From contig NZ_CP094824.1 of assembly GCF_025561425.1 (NCBI RefSeq), positions 2,542,001-2,606,000 on the forward strand: a stretch of DNA of 64,000 bases, read 5' to 3'. The stretch comes from Mammaliicoccus sciuri (GTDB taxonomy: Bacteria; Bacillota; Bacilli; Staphylococcales; Staphylococcaceae). The position numbers were made by a program, and so were the translations under genes. Below are positions 7,521 to 14,501 of this stretch, piece by piece. How positions within the stretch are numbered: position 1 is the first letter of the stretch; every line of letters begins with the position of its first letter. The notes under the pieces were generated by a model. That model saw nothing but the letters and a program-made list of their open reading frames with translations, had not been told where the DNA came from and did not search any database.

Positions 7521-8033
7521 TTAGAAAGGTAAATCATCATCCTTTATATCAATTGGTCCATTCGCATTGGCAAATGGATTGTGCTGTTGTTGTGCTTGGT
7601 ATTGATTGTTTTGTGGTTGTTGGTAATTGTTAGGTTGTTGATAACTTTGTTGTTGGTATCCTTGTTGTTGATTATATTGAGGGGCTTGATTGTTACTCTG
7701 CTGTTGGTTATTACTTTTCGGTTCTAGGAATTGTACACTGTCACATACAACTTCTGTGACATATACACGCTTACCTTCATTATTTTCATAATTTCTAGTT
7801 TGAATTCTACCTTCAACACCTGCTAGACTACCTTTTTGTAAATAATTATTAACTGCTTCAGCAGTGTTCTTAAATGATACACAGTTGATAAAGTCTGCTT
7901 GTCTTTCACCATTCTGATTTGTAAATGACCTATTAATCGCTATAGTAAATGTTGTTACCGCAATACCATTTGGTGTAGTTCTATATTCTGGATTTTTAGT
8001 TAATCTCCCTACTAATACTGCTCTATTAATCAT
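7521..8033 (-). CDS. ssb: Phage single-stranded DNA-binding protein
   Basis: 170 residues: an OB fold at 1-105 starting [18 protein letters not shown], a Gln/Asn-rich linker (110-155) and the acidic C-terminal tip DDDLPF that docks partner proteins. It coats single-stranded phage DNA during replication and recombination. It overlaps the ERF gene by four bases (ATGA), a coupling that suits the joint action of SSB and an annealing protein. Confidence 0.95.
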   Translation of the reverse strand: MINRAVLVGRLTKNPEYRTTPNGIAVTTFTIAINRSFTNQNGERQADFINCVSFKNTAEAVNNYLQKGSLAGVEGRIQTRNYENNEGKRVYVTEVVCDSVQFLEPKSNNQQQSNNQAPQYNQQQGYQQQSYQQPNNYQQPQNNQYQAQQQHNPFANANGPIDIKDDDLPF

Positions 8034-8689
8034 TTCTGTTGTCCTCCTTGATTTTGTTTAATAATATCTTGCTTCCAGGCGTTCAATATTTGAATAGCTT
8101 GCATAGTTTCAGCAATACTTAATTTTTCATAGTTAATAATTTTCAATTGCGCTTTGACTGATTCAGTATCTGCTTTTACTAATTGCGCAAATCCTTCTAT
8201 ATGTTTTTGCAATAGTTTGATATCACTATCATCAGCTTTTGTATATTTCTCTTTCTTTTGTTTTGCATCTGCATCATCTTCATCAGTTGGTATATTGAAG
8301 AACTTGAGTAAGAAATAACGTTCGGCATATGTTAAAGCTGTACCATATGCTTTACTGGCATCATCTTGATGACCTATCGCATAGAACGGTACTTCTAATC
8401 TTTCTTTAGGGTTGTCAGTGTTAATAAATGTATACGTCATATTCATTTCTACTAAGATATTTGGTTTCATATTGCCTTTCACTAAAACTTGAATGTCTTT
8501 GTAATCTGCTTGATGAACACTCGGATATAGCAATAAATGATTTTCTTCCATTGCTTTTCTTATTTTGTGTAATATTTGAGAACCTTCAACATAGTTGTAT
8601 TTGTATCCCTCAGCATCCTTTGTAAAGCCTTCTATATTGGATTTAACATCTAAGATACGTTGGTATAAATTTGTTTCTTGTTCACACAT
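8030..8689 (-). CDS. ERF-family single-strand annealing protein
   Basis: The 219-residue protein carries the ERF core: [19 protein letters not shown], then [19 protein letters not shown] and the acidic PTDEDDAD segment. ERF/Sak-type proteins anneal complementary single strands in phage recombination. The C-terminal part from residue 150 is a charged helical tail. It lies between Gp157 and SSB, a standard recombination module order. Confidence 0.9.
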   Translation of the reverse strand: MCEQETNLYQRILDVKSNIEGFTKDAEGYKYNYVEGSQILHKIRKAMEENHLLLYPSVHQADYKDIQVLVKGNMKPNILVEMNMTYTFINTDNPKERLEVPFYAIGHQDDASKAYGTALTYAERYFLLKFFNIPTDEDDADAKQKKEKYTKADDSDIKLLQKHIEGFAQLVKADTESVKAQLKIINYEKLSIAETMQAIQILNAWKQDIIKQNQGGQQK

Positions 8690-9175
8690 TTACTTAACCC
8701 CCAATGATTGTGTTTGTTTAAGCTCTACGCCATCAAACTCACCATTAGCTTTAACATGAGCTAATAACCCGCGTTTATCGAGTTTCGGTGTTTGTTCTTT
8801 ATAAAAATCTTTCGGTATTTTAGTTTCATCTTTAATGTCTAAAGAAGGTGCATTATTTCGTATTGAATAATTGTGTAGTTTAGTTTTAAATTTTGTTTTA
8901 CCTGTATAGGTCATTGCTTCTAATAAAGTAGTTTTTAAACGCTCAATACCGTTATTATTCTTTTTCTTACGTTCTTGTAATCTTTTTACTTCACGATCAA
9001 TCGCTTCATTCTCTGACTCTAACGTTTTAACAACTGCATAATAGCCATCTGCTTTATCTTCTAAGGCATCGTTAATAGAATCTAATGTGTCTTTTAATGC
9101 TTTGTCATCCTCACTGTCTTGAATGATTTCCAACACTTCTCTATATTGACTTGATAGTTCAAATATATTAGCCAT
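8690..9175 (-). CDS. Siphovirus Gp157-family protein
   Basis: 161 residues, MANIFELSSQYREVLEII at the start, a long central coiled coil (about 50-100) and a C-terminal segment LDIKDETKIPKDFYKE. These are the marks of the Gp157 family, which is linked to phage resistance in Streptococcus thermophilus phage Sfi21 work and accompanies ERF or RecT genes. The biochemical activity is not established. Confidence 0.85.
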   Translation of the reverse strand: MANIFELSSQYREVLEIIQDSEDDKALKDTLDSINDALEDKADGYYAVVKTLESENEAIDREVKRLQERKKKNNNGIERLKTTLLEAMTYTGKTKFKTKLHNYSIRNNAPSLDIKDETKIPKDFYKEQTPKLDKRGLLAHVKANGEFDGVELKQTQSLGVK

Positions 9176-9437
9176 GAATATACTCCTCCTTTATTGCTGC
9201 TAATCGTTGGTCCTCTTGTAAACATCTGTATACTTCTTTGCAGACATATTCCATTTCATGTGGATGAATTAAATCTAATGTTGTATGGTAACTGCCTGCA
9301 TATTTAAAGTGAATAACTAATTCACAAATATGTTTGTCGTCTTGTTCTACTTTATACTTAAGTTTTCTCGGCTTTAAGTAACAGTTTTCTAATAATTGAA
9401 GCCTATATTGATTACGTTTTAAATGTGGTGTGTACAT
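9168..9437 (-). CDS. Phage early protein, function unknown
   Basis: 89 residues, basic at the N-terminus (MYTPHLKRNQYRLQLLENC) with a likely beta-rich core. GAAAGGG precedes the ATG and its end overlaps the Gp157 start. It is the second gene of the recombination operon. No family recognised. Confidence 0.65.
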   Translation of the reverse strand: MYTPHLKRNQYRLQLLENCYLKPRKLKYKVEQDDKHICELVIHFKYAGSYHTTLDLIHPHEMEYVCKEVYRCLQEDQRLAAIKEEYIHG

Positions 9438-9439
9438 AT

Positions 9440-9700
9440 TTACAACCCTTTCTTAATCAAAGCCTTTCCTCTCATAACTTCGACCATATGGTTTTTAAGT
9501 CTTTCAAACGATTCTGGATGGTTCTCATAAATAGCAATCCATTTGTTATTGCTGTCGTATGAGTCGTGCCAATGCGTAAAATTAATCGCTATTCCATGTT
9601 TGTTACGATCTATTTCTAACCAGCAACGCTGGTCACTTACTTTAAACTCTTCAAATAATCTAGCAAATAAGCTATATAGTTTCTTCTGATTGCTCGTCAC
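9440..9700 (-). CDS. Phage early protein, function unknown
   Basis: 86 residues from a GTG start at 9700, supported by AAGGAGG upstream. The middle contains RCWLEIDRNKHGIAINFTHW, an alternating pattern that suggests beta strands. It is the first gene after the hairpin at 9760-9789 and heads the recombination/replication operon. No function recognised. Confidence 0.65.
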   Translation of the reverse strand: MTSNQKKLYSLFARLFEEFKVSDQRCWLEIDRNKHGIAINFTHWHDSYDSNNKWIAIYENHPESFERLKNHMVEVMRGKALIKKGL

Positions 9701-9759
9701 CTTTGACGACCTCCTTGATTAGTTATATAATTTAATTTTATAATATTTCTAATTTCATT

Positions 9760-9789
9760 GACTCCTTCTGTCTGCAAACAGTTGGAGTC
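9760..9789 (+). terminator. Terminator-like stem-loop facing right
   Basis: GACTCC and GGAGTC (6 bp) plus an inner CTGT/ACAG stem enclose a 6-base loop; TTTTTATTTTTT follows on the plus strand. The surrounding genes all run leftward, so as a terminator it would stop rightward transcription. On the leftward transcript it is only a hairpin without a U-tract. Confidence 0.5.
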
Positions 9790-9792
9790 TTT

Positions 9793-9990
9793 TTATTTTT
9801 TCAGACTTTCTTTTAAAAACATAAGATCTTTCTTAACCTCTGTTAAAACTTCTATTCTTTCTTGCGATGAAATGAGTCGTTCTTCTGTTCTTTTTATTAA
9901 CGATTTATGTTCTTCAATAATTTCATGATTATCCTTTATTCTCTTCTCGATTTCTCTTATTTGATGTTCGTAGTAATCTGATTTTTTCAT
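9793..9990 (-). CDS. Small coiled-coil phage protein
   Basis: 65 residues, almost wholly coiled coil (IREIEKRIKDNHEIIEEHK and onward). The ATG overlaps the stop of the upstream gene (ATGA). Function unknown. Confidence 0.6.
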   Translation of the reverse strand: MKKSDYYEHQIREIEKRIKDNHEIIEEHKSLIKRTEERLISSQERIEVLTEVKKDLMFLKESLKK

Positions 9991-10280
9991 TTTAAGTTCA
10001 CTCCTGTGTTATTAATAAAGTTGTCTACTTTCTCTCTGAATCTATATTTTATTTCACTGTTAATCGCATCTGAAATATCTCCTGATAAAATGCTAAACCT
10101 AAGTTCTGACTTATTAAAACCATTAAAACTATTTGAAATTTGTGGCGATAACCTTTCAGGTTCAAAATTTCTTAACTCACCTAACGTCTCACATTCTCTT
10201 AAAGCTTTTTTGAATTGAAATTCGACTTCTCGATTAATCTCTATTTCTAATTGGTCTCTTAAATTAATAATATTTTCCAT
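9987..10280 (-). CDS. Phage early protein, function unknown
   Basis: 97 residues, acidic and helical, with an AGGAGG ribosome binding site 8 bases before the ATG. Overlaps its neighbour by four bases. No motif recognised. Confidence 0.6.
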   Translation of the reverse strand: MENIINLRDQLEIEINREVEFQFKKALRECETLGELRNFEPERLSPQISNSFNGFNKSELRFSILSGDISDAINSEIKYRFREKVDNFINNTGVNLK

Positions 10281-10520
10281 CTACTTGTCCTCCTTATCCA
10301 TGATGATTTTTGTTTTAGGCTTAAAGCTGTTAATTTCCTTTACTTCGCTATCTAGTCTTGTAGTTAGACTTTGTAGTTTGTTTTTGTGTTCCTTATAAAA
10401 GTTCAATTCATTTTCAAGTTGATACATTAATGACTGTGCTTCAGATACAAGTTGTTTCATATCATCCATGTTTGTTATTTCTATTGTTACTCGTCCACTT
10501 TTCTTTTTACGTTTAAACAT
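10281..10520 (-). CDS. Small coiled-coil phage protein with basic N-terminus
   Basis: 79 residues. It opens with MFKRKKKSGRV, followed by a coiled-coil stretch (about 18-60). It directly abuts the next gene. Function unknown. Confidence 0.6.
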   Translation of the reverse strand: MFKRKKKSGRVTIEITNMDDMKQLVSEAQSLMYQLENELNFYKEHKNKLQSLTTRLDSEVKEINSFKPKTKIIMDKEDK

Positions 10521-10697
10521 CTACTCTTCAACTCCTTTATATATTTGATCAGCCATTTCAAATCCTGCTACCGTCACTATCCAAAATAGAAACGAATGCT
10601 CAATAGGTGTTGTACTAAATGACGATATAATAAAGAACTCAACAACAATTGCTAGTGTTAAAGCTGGGTACTTCATGATGTTCCATGCCACGGTCAT
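10521..10697 (-). CDS. Small phage membrane protein
   Basis: 58 residues with two hydrophobic segments (about 10-27 and 35-48) separated by a short polar turn. The start abuts the stop of the upstream gene and its stop abuts the next ATG. Likely a two-span membrane protein of unknown function. Confidence 0.55.
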   Translation of the reverse strand: MTVAWNIMKYPALTLAIVVEFFIISSFSTTPIEHSFLFWIVTVAGFEMADQIYKGVEE

Positions 10698-10910
10698 TTA
10701 GTTTACCTCCGTTTCTTTTTTCATAAGGTTTTCAGCTATATAGTCAATAGCTGGTGCTACTTTGATGTAACGCTTGTTTCCATTTCCAAATCGATACATA
10801 CATTTTTCTTGAAAGCCTTTGTTAGCGAAAACTTTTCTTTCTAGATCATTTTCTGATATTCCACTAATTCTTTTAAATTCTTTTACGTCTGCAAAGCCGA
10901 TGAATTCCAT
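10698..10910 (-). CDS. Putative excisionase-like or helix-turn-helix phage protein
   Basis: 70 residues from the ATG at 10910, chosen because AAAGGAGG lies 7 bases upstream; an in-frame start 36 bases earlier has no such site. FADVKEFKRISGISENDL resembles the first helices of MerR/excisionase-type winged helices, and a basic NGNKRYIKV strand follows. The DNA-binding role is inferred from this weak pattern only. Confidence 0.5.
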   Translation of the reverse strand: MEFIGFADVKEFKRISGISENDLERKVFANKGFQEKCMYRFGNGNKRYIKVAPAIDYIAENLMKKETEVN

Positions 10911-10967
10911 GTTATTGCCTCCTTTCGTGCATAATTTAGTTATCAAATAATAAGGTGATGATAAAAT

Positions 10968-11192
10968 ATGAATAAATCTGATAAAGAATTAGCAGTTGAG
11001 CTAACTGTTGCTACTATCGATATGGTTACTAATCATAAAATTATTAAAGCTATTCCAATAATCAATAAAATTAATGATAATTCTATGAATACTAAGACTA
11101 AAAACAAATTCAATATTAGATTGAAAGTCCTGTTCATATCCCCTAACAAGCGATATAAATCTTTCCAAACTATCTTGAGTAAATCTTCTTGA
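10968..11192 (+). CDS. Possible small rightward phage gene, antisense to its neighbour
   Basis: The frame starts MNKSDKELAVELTVATID, which reads like a real small phage protein, behind AAGGTGATG and the segment ATAATTTAGTTATC that also precedes the gene at 11605. The 3' half lies antisense to a well-supported leftward gene (11033-11215) and reads like noise, so the true product may be short or degenerate. Confidence 0.35.
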   Translation: MNKSDKELAVELTVATIDMVTNHKIIKAIPIINKINDNSMNTKTKNKFNIRLKVLFISPNKRYKSFQTILSKSS

Positions 11193-11215
11193 GATAGTTT
11201 TTTGTTTTCGATCAT
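11033..11215 (-). CDS. Small phage membrane protein
   Basis: 60 residues: a charged N-terminal half (MIENKKLSQEDLLKIVWKDL) and a C-terminal hydrophobic segment (about 33-60). AAAGGAGG lies 6 bases before the ATG. It is probably anchored by its C-terminus. Function unknown. Confidence 0.6.
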   Translation of the reverse strand: MIENKKLSQEDLLKIVWKDLYRLLGDMNRTFNLILNLFLVLVFIELSLILLIIGIALIIL

Positions 11216-11267
11216 TTCGTTTCCTCCTTTAAGTTGGTTGTTCGATTGTGGGATTTGTTCATAAATT

Positions 11268-11295
11268 TTCTGCTATACTCCTGTTAAGGAGGTGA
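11268..11295 (+). promoter_or_regulatory. Extended -10 promoter with ribosome-site-pairing inverted repeat
   Basis: TGCTATACT is an extended -10 element. The next bases, CTCCTGTTAAGGAG, form a 5-bp inverted repeat that includes the AGGAG ribosome binding site of the gene at 11302. The block recurs at 12091-12118 with 27 of 28 bases identical. Confidence 0.5.
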
Positions 11296-11301
11296 GTTAT
11301 T

Positions 11302-11406
11302 ATGAATTTCTATTTATCTCTTTATGAGCTAAACAAAAAGTATTCTCAATCTATCGCTTACAATACCGCGATGCTGCTTCTACAAGACGACGAGCAGAAT
11401 CATTAG
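11302..11406 (+). CDS. Very small rightward phage protein
   Basis: 34 residues (MNFYLSLYELNKKYSQSIAY and onward) behind a strong GGAGGTGA site. Its 3' half overlaps a leftward gene by 56 bases tail to tail. It is short and unrecognised; support comes from the ribosome binding site and the repeated promoter block. Confidence 0.45.
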   Translation: MNFYLSLYELNKKYSQSIAYNTAMLLLQDDEQNH

Positions 11407-11545
11407 CCGATTTTGAGCATTTAGGTATAACAAATTTTTCATTTGATAACTCTGAAAGATTCTTAGGTCGATTAAGCAATTGTTCTATCACTGTTGCAGC
11501 AGCGTATAGGATGATTGCTTTTTTAATTGTTTGTAATGCTTGCAT
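11351..11545 (-). CDS. Small phage protein, function unknown
   Basis: 64 residues. MQALQTIKKAIILYAAATVI is a moderately hydrophobic helix; the rest is polar with a basic end. AAGGATG lies 10 bases before the ATG. It overlaps the rightward gene at 11302-11406 in antisense, so the two messages could pair. Confidence 0.5.
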   Translation of the reverse strand: MQALQTIKKAIILYAAATVIEQLLNRPKNLSELSNEKFVIPKCSKSANDSARRLVEAASRYCKR

Positions 11546-11559
11546 TTGTTATTCATCCT

Positions 11560-11594
11560 TTCTGATATAATTTAGTTATCCCTATATGAAGGGA
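11560..11594 (+). promoter_or_regulatory. Extended -10 promoter and leader hairpin of the basic small protein
   Basis: TGATATAAT is an extended -10. About eight bases further TCCCT (11579-11583) and AGGGA (11590-11594) can pair and would cover part of the GGGAGG ribosome binding site of the gene at 11605. Confidence 0.5.
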
Positions 11595-11604
11595 GGTGTT
11601 TTTT

Positions 11605-11775
11605 ATGGCTAAGAACCCACCTAAAGACGGACGTCGCAAAGGTGCAGTTAAAAGTCGTTCTCAAGTTAAAAACCCTAAAACTAAACGTTACGTAAAACGT
11701 AATTCTGAAACTGGTAGATTTATGGATATGAAATCAGATTCAAAACCGTTTAAAGGTGTTCGCAAAGAACATTAA
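11605..11775 (+). CDS. Small, very basic phage protein
   Basis: 56 residues with about one third Lys/Arg and few acidic residues (MAKNPPKDGRRKGAVKSRSQ and onward). GGGAGGTG precedes the ATG. The composition suggests binding to nucleic acid, but no domain is recognisable. Transcribed against the flanking leftward genes, tail to tail with the ImmA/IrrE gene. Confidence 0.6.
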   Translation: MAKNPPKDGRRKGAVKSRSQVKNPKTKRYVKRNSETGRFMDMKSDSKPFKGVRKEH

Positions 11776-12077
11776 CTTGATGGAAGCTGCTCTATTTGAT
11801 TTAGAGTGGCTTTTATTTCGTTTTGAGATACAACTTGATTAATTACTACTGAAAGATTTTTAACCAATTCTTCATCATGGTCTTCATAACCTGCTTCGTA
11901 CATTATTGCGTGAAATAACTCATGCACTAATACTTGCTTCTTACGTTCAGTTGATAAGCCTCGTTTAATTTGTATTAGGCTTTCTCTATATATACAAATA
12001 CCTAAACAACTCGGATCATTATCAACTTCTTCAGCTTGCATTACGTAGTACTTCACTCCACAAACGTTGATATTCAT
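11772..12077 (-). CDS. ImmA/IrrE-type metallopeptidase, short form
   Basis: 101 residues with a zinc protease motif HELFHAIMYEAG (H52, E53, H56). ImmA-type peptidases cleave phage or ICE repressors to induce excision. Here it lies in the lysogeny region near the antirepressor and repressor genes. It is shorter than classic ImmA (about 170 residues) and lacks an obvious DNA-binding domain, so the target is uncertain. Confidence 0.7.
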   Translation of the reverse strand: MNINVCGVKYYVMQAEEVDNDPSCLGICIYRESLIQIKRGLSTERKKQVLVHELFHAIMYEAGYEDHDEELVKNLSVVINQVVSQNEIKATLNQIEQLPSS

Positions 12078-12090
12078 TTACTCTTCTCCT

Positions 12091-12118
12091 TTCTGCTATA
12101 CTCCTATTAAGGAGGTGA
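12091..12118 (+). promoter_or_regulatory. Second copy of the extended -10 / inverted repeat block
   Basis: TGCTATACT followed by CTCCTATTAAGGAG, identical to 11268-11295 except for one base in the loop. It precedes the DUF2513-like gene. Confidence 0.5.
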
Positions 12119-12123
12119 TTAAT

Positions 12124-12505
12124 ATGAAACTAAATCAGGACTGCGTAAGACATTTATTATTAGAAGTTGAATCAAATAAAAAAACTTGGCGAGCCACTTA
12201 CTGAATATAATTTCAAAGACAATATAATTTTTGGTAAATATGATTTTGAAACGGTAATGTACTCGCTTTTAAAATTAAAAGAAGCTGGATATATCGATGC
12301 TCAGTTTAGTTGGTCATCTGGAAAAATTATTGCTTGGATAATCAATGACATCACCTGGTCAGGTCATGAATTTTTAGACAATATTAGAGATGACAAGACA
12401 TGGAAAGAAGTTAAAAAAGTTGCTAGTAAAACATCAAGTATGTCTTTAACATTGCTGAATAAATTAGCTTTCCAATACCTTTCTCAAAAATTCAATCTAA
12501 CTTAA
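12124..12505 (+). pseudogene. DUF2513-family phage protein, frameshifted
   Basis: The ATG at 12124 (site GGAGGTGA) gives MKLNQDCVRHLLLEVESNKK, the usual DUF2513 start, but that frame closes after 26 codons. The rest of the family (LGEPLTEYNFKDN through QYLSQKFNLT) continues in another frame from 12185. The switch falls in a run of seven A at 12178-12184; six would restore one frame of about 126 residues. It is either a recent inactivation, phase-variable slippage or a sequencing error. Function of the family is unknown. Confidence 0.7.
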
Positions 12506-12686
12506 ATTCAACTCCATCAACTAATGCATAAAAGTTGCTTTTTAGTTCAGGTCTTCTCGCTAATGTTCCGTCAATAAAATAATTTTGAGTCATTAAATCA
12601 TAACCATCATTTATTTGAACATCTAATGGTCGTCTATTACCTTCTTCGTCATAGTAGTAATAGATGACCTTTTTTGATTCATTCAC
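12492..12686 (-). CDS. Small phage protein, function unknown
   Basis: 64 residues rich in Tyr and Asp (MNESKKVIYYYYDEEGNRRP and onward), with AAAGGAGG before the ATG. It lies directly downstream of the antirepressor gene and overlaps the DUF2513-like gene tail to tail. No family recognised. Confidence 0.6.
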   Translation of the reverse strand: MNESKKVIYYYYDEEGNRRPLDVQINDGYDLMTQNYFIDGTLARRPELKSNFYALVDGVEFKLD

Positions 12687-12706
12687 TGTGTTTCCTCCTT
12701 TATCTA

Positions 12707-13450
12707 CTACGGCTGTTCACATAAGAACTTATTGATAAAATATTGTTGGCCTTTACCAGTTACTTTTGGTGTCTTACTAATCGATACATGACCATCTGAA
12801 TGTGTAATGGACGTCTCTTTGATTTCAAATAGTTCTCTTTCCATTGAGTACTGTGTCGGCATGTTGTAATCAACGCCCTTACGTTTAATGAGGAATCCAT
12901 TTTGACGTAACCATTCGAATAATCTACGTTGACCAATATCTACACCATTTTGTTTGATAATCTTCGCTAACTCACCAACCAGAATTGATGTCTTTGTTGT
13001 TGCTACTGCATCAGCAAATAATACTTTTGGCTTATCTTTTTCAATCTGTGTTTCTAATTGATAGATTGTGCTATTTGCTATCTTAAGTGCTCGTTGCATG
13101 ATCATTTCTGGACTGTTCCATGCTTTTTCTACTTGGATGAAATATTCTCTAAAATCAAAACCTCTTTCTGTACCTGACATCATCGCTATATGCTTTGCTA
13201 CATCAAGCGTTAAAGCGTAATCTTCTAGTTGTCTAACAGCACCATTATTAACAACCGTACTTGTAAGTACACTTGTAAAATCTTGATTTTCTTTAAAATG
13301 CTTTAAATTAATATCTGCCCATGCGCTAAAACGTTTTTTGACACCTAATGCTTTGTATAACTCTCTTGCGCTTATAGCGATTTCTCCATTTTCTTTTTCT
13401 TGGATATTGAACATTTCCGATATTTTCGGCTTAGTTTGTAAATCTTGCAT
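12707..13450 (-). CDS. Phage antirepressor, AntA/AntB and KilAC domains
   Basis: The 247-residue protein has an AntA/AntB-like N-terminal domain (about 18-95, with ISARELYKALGVKKRFSAWA) and a C-terminal KilAC domain (about 125-245, RRLFEWLRQNGFLIKR). Such antirepressors act on the CI-type repressor to favour lysis. It lies directly after the Cro-type gene, the normal place, so it would be expressed from the leftward lytic promoter. Confidence 0.9.
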   Translation of the reverse strand: MQDLQTKPKISEMFNIQEKENGEIAISARELYKALGVKKRFSAWADINLKHFKENQDFTSVLTSTVVNNGAVRQLEDYALTLDVAKHIAMMSGTERGFDFREYFIQVEKAWNSPEMIMQRALKIANSTIYQLETQIEKDKPKVLFADAVATTKTSILVGELAKIIKQNGVDIGQRRLFEWLRQNGFLIKRKGVDYNMPTQYSMERELFEIKETSITHSDGHVSISKTPKVTGKGQQYFINKFLCEQP

Positions 13451-13485
13451 TGGTTAGTCCTCCTTTAAGTTGTTACTTGTTCTTT

Positions 13486-13680
13486 TTATCGCGAAAACAA
13501 ATATTCAATCTCATACTCTGGAAAGAAAGTATTTTTAATAAGTAACGCTTCTCCAAATTTGAAATCTGAAATACCATTAATCTTATCTGATACTGTTTGA
13601 TATCGAACTTCTAATAAATCTGCGATATCCACCAAAGAGACTTTTTTCTGTTTTCTGACTTCCTCTAAATTAGTCAGCAT
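13486..13680 (-). CDS. Cro-like helix-turn-helix regulator
   Basis: 64 residues with a lambda-repressor-like fold: VSLVDIADLLEVRYQTVSDK forms helices 2 and 3. It is the first leftward gene across from the repressor, with AAGGAGGAGGT before the ATG. By position it is Cro: it would bind the shared operators and repress the repressor gene. Confidence 0.85.
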   Translation of the reverse strand: MLTNLEEVRKQKKVSLVDIADLLEVRYQTVSDKINGISDFKFGEALLIKNTFFPEYEIEYLFSR

Positions 13681-13727
13681 AGTACCTCCTCCTTAATACG
13701 AATTTTCGTACTTTTTATTTTAAAAAT

Positions 13728-13746
13728 AAGCACTCCGCTAGTGCTT
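13728..13746 (-). other. Stem-loop at the 5' end of the cro transcript
   Basis: AAGCACT and AGTGCTT pair (7 bp) around a 5-base loop; on the minus strand TTATTTTT follows. The predicted start from the -10 at 13753-13758 falls at about 13746, so the RNA would begin with this hairpin. It could act as a weak attenuator or protect the 5' end. Confidence 0.45.
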
Positions 13747-13752
13747 ACCTAA

Positions 13753-13781
13753 AATATATACGAATTTTCGTGCCTAGTCAA
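13753..13781 (-). promoter_or_regulatory. Leftward lytic promoter of the phage switch
   Basis: TTGACT (13776-13781) and TATATT (13753-13758) with a 17-base spacer that holds the middle operator. It drives cro, the antirepressor and the early operon. Confidence 0.75.
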
Positions 13782-13814
13782 TGCTAATCTTCATATTTTT
13801 CATAAATTTTTATA

Positions 13815-13843
13815 TTGATATACGATTTTTCGTATGTTATTAT
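13815..13843 (+). promoter_or_regulatory. Promoter of the CI-type repressor gene
   Basis: TTGATA (13815-13820) and TATTAT (13838-13843) with a 17-base spacer filled by the right operator. Binding there would block this promoter. Confidence 0.75.
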
Positions 13844-13874
13844 ATAAGTAGAAATTAAAAACGAGGTAAACAAA

Positions 13875-14489
13875 ATGACTAAAGAAAAAGATTTAAAGCG
13901 TCTTATGGAACTAAAATCTGGTAGTGTGAAAGCTTTCTCAGAAGAAATTGGTTTAGCTTACACAACCGTTAGATCTATTTTAGAACGAGGAGTATTCAAT
14001 GCTAAGGTAGAAAATGTCATCAAAATTTGTAAAGGATTAAATATAAAACCTGAGGATATAATGGAGATTGAACAACCAAAAATAGAAACCCTCCCAGTCA
14101 AAAAAATACCTGTCGTTTCAAAAATATCTGCTGGTCTGCCTATATACTCAGAAGAAAATTTAATCGACTACATTTATTTTGCTACAGATAAAACGAATTC
14201 TAATAAAGAAAAATTTGCTTTAAAAGTATCTGGTGATAGTATGGATAAAATTTTCCAAGATGGTGATATTGTTGTGGTCGAAAAAGATTCCGTTGTAGAG
14301 AATGGACAATTAGGTGTCGTAATGGTGAATGGATACAATGCGACTGTCAAAAGAATTAGATATGACGGCGATCAAGTCATGCTAATACCTGAATCTAATA
14401 ATCCTATCCATTTTCCACAAGTATATAATTTTAACGACGAAATAAAAGTTGTAGGTAAAGTAGTAGCAAGTCAAAGAATTTTTAAATAA
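13875..14489 (+). CDS. CI-type phage repressor with S24 autocleavage domain
   Basis: 204 residues: an N-terminal helix-turn-helix (about 10-65) and a C-terminal LexA/S24 peptidase domain. The Ala-Gly cleavage site is in ISAGLP (86-87), the serine is in SGDSMD (S122), and the lysine is in NATVKRI (K159). It maintains lysogeny by binding the TACGAA operators and should self-cleave when RecA is activated by DNA damage. An ACGAGG site precedes the ATG. Confidence 0.92.
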   Translation: MTKEKDLKRLMELKSGSVKAFSEEIGLAYTTVRSILERGVFNAKVENVIKICKGLNIKPEDIMEIEQPKIETLPVKKIPVVSKISAGLPIYSEENLIDYIYFATDKTNSNKEKFALKVSGDSMDKIFQDGDIVVVEKDSVVENGQLGVVMVNGYNATVKRIRYDGDQVMLIPESNNPIHFPQVYNFNDEIKVVGKVVASQRIFK

Positions 14490-14501
14490 AAGGTGATAAA
14501 A

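Larger units (their letters stand above)
13697..13834. promoter_or_regulatory. Three operators of the repressor/Cro switch
   Basis: TACGAATTTTCGTA at 13697-13710, TACGAATTTTCGTG at 13759-13772 and TACGATTTTTCGTA at 13821-13834 share TACGAA/TTCGTA arms. The second lies within the leftward promoter spacer, the third within the rightward one, and the first between the leftward promoter and the cro ribosome binding site. Confidence 0.8.
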
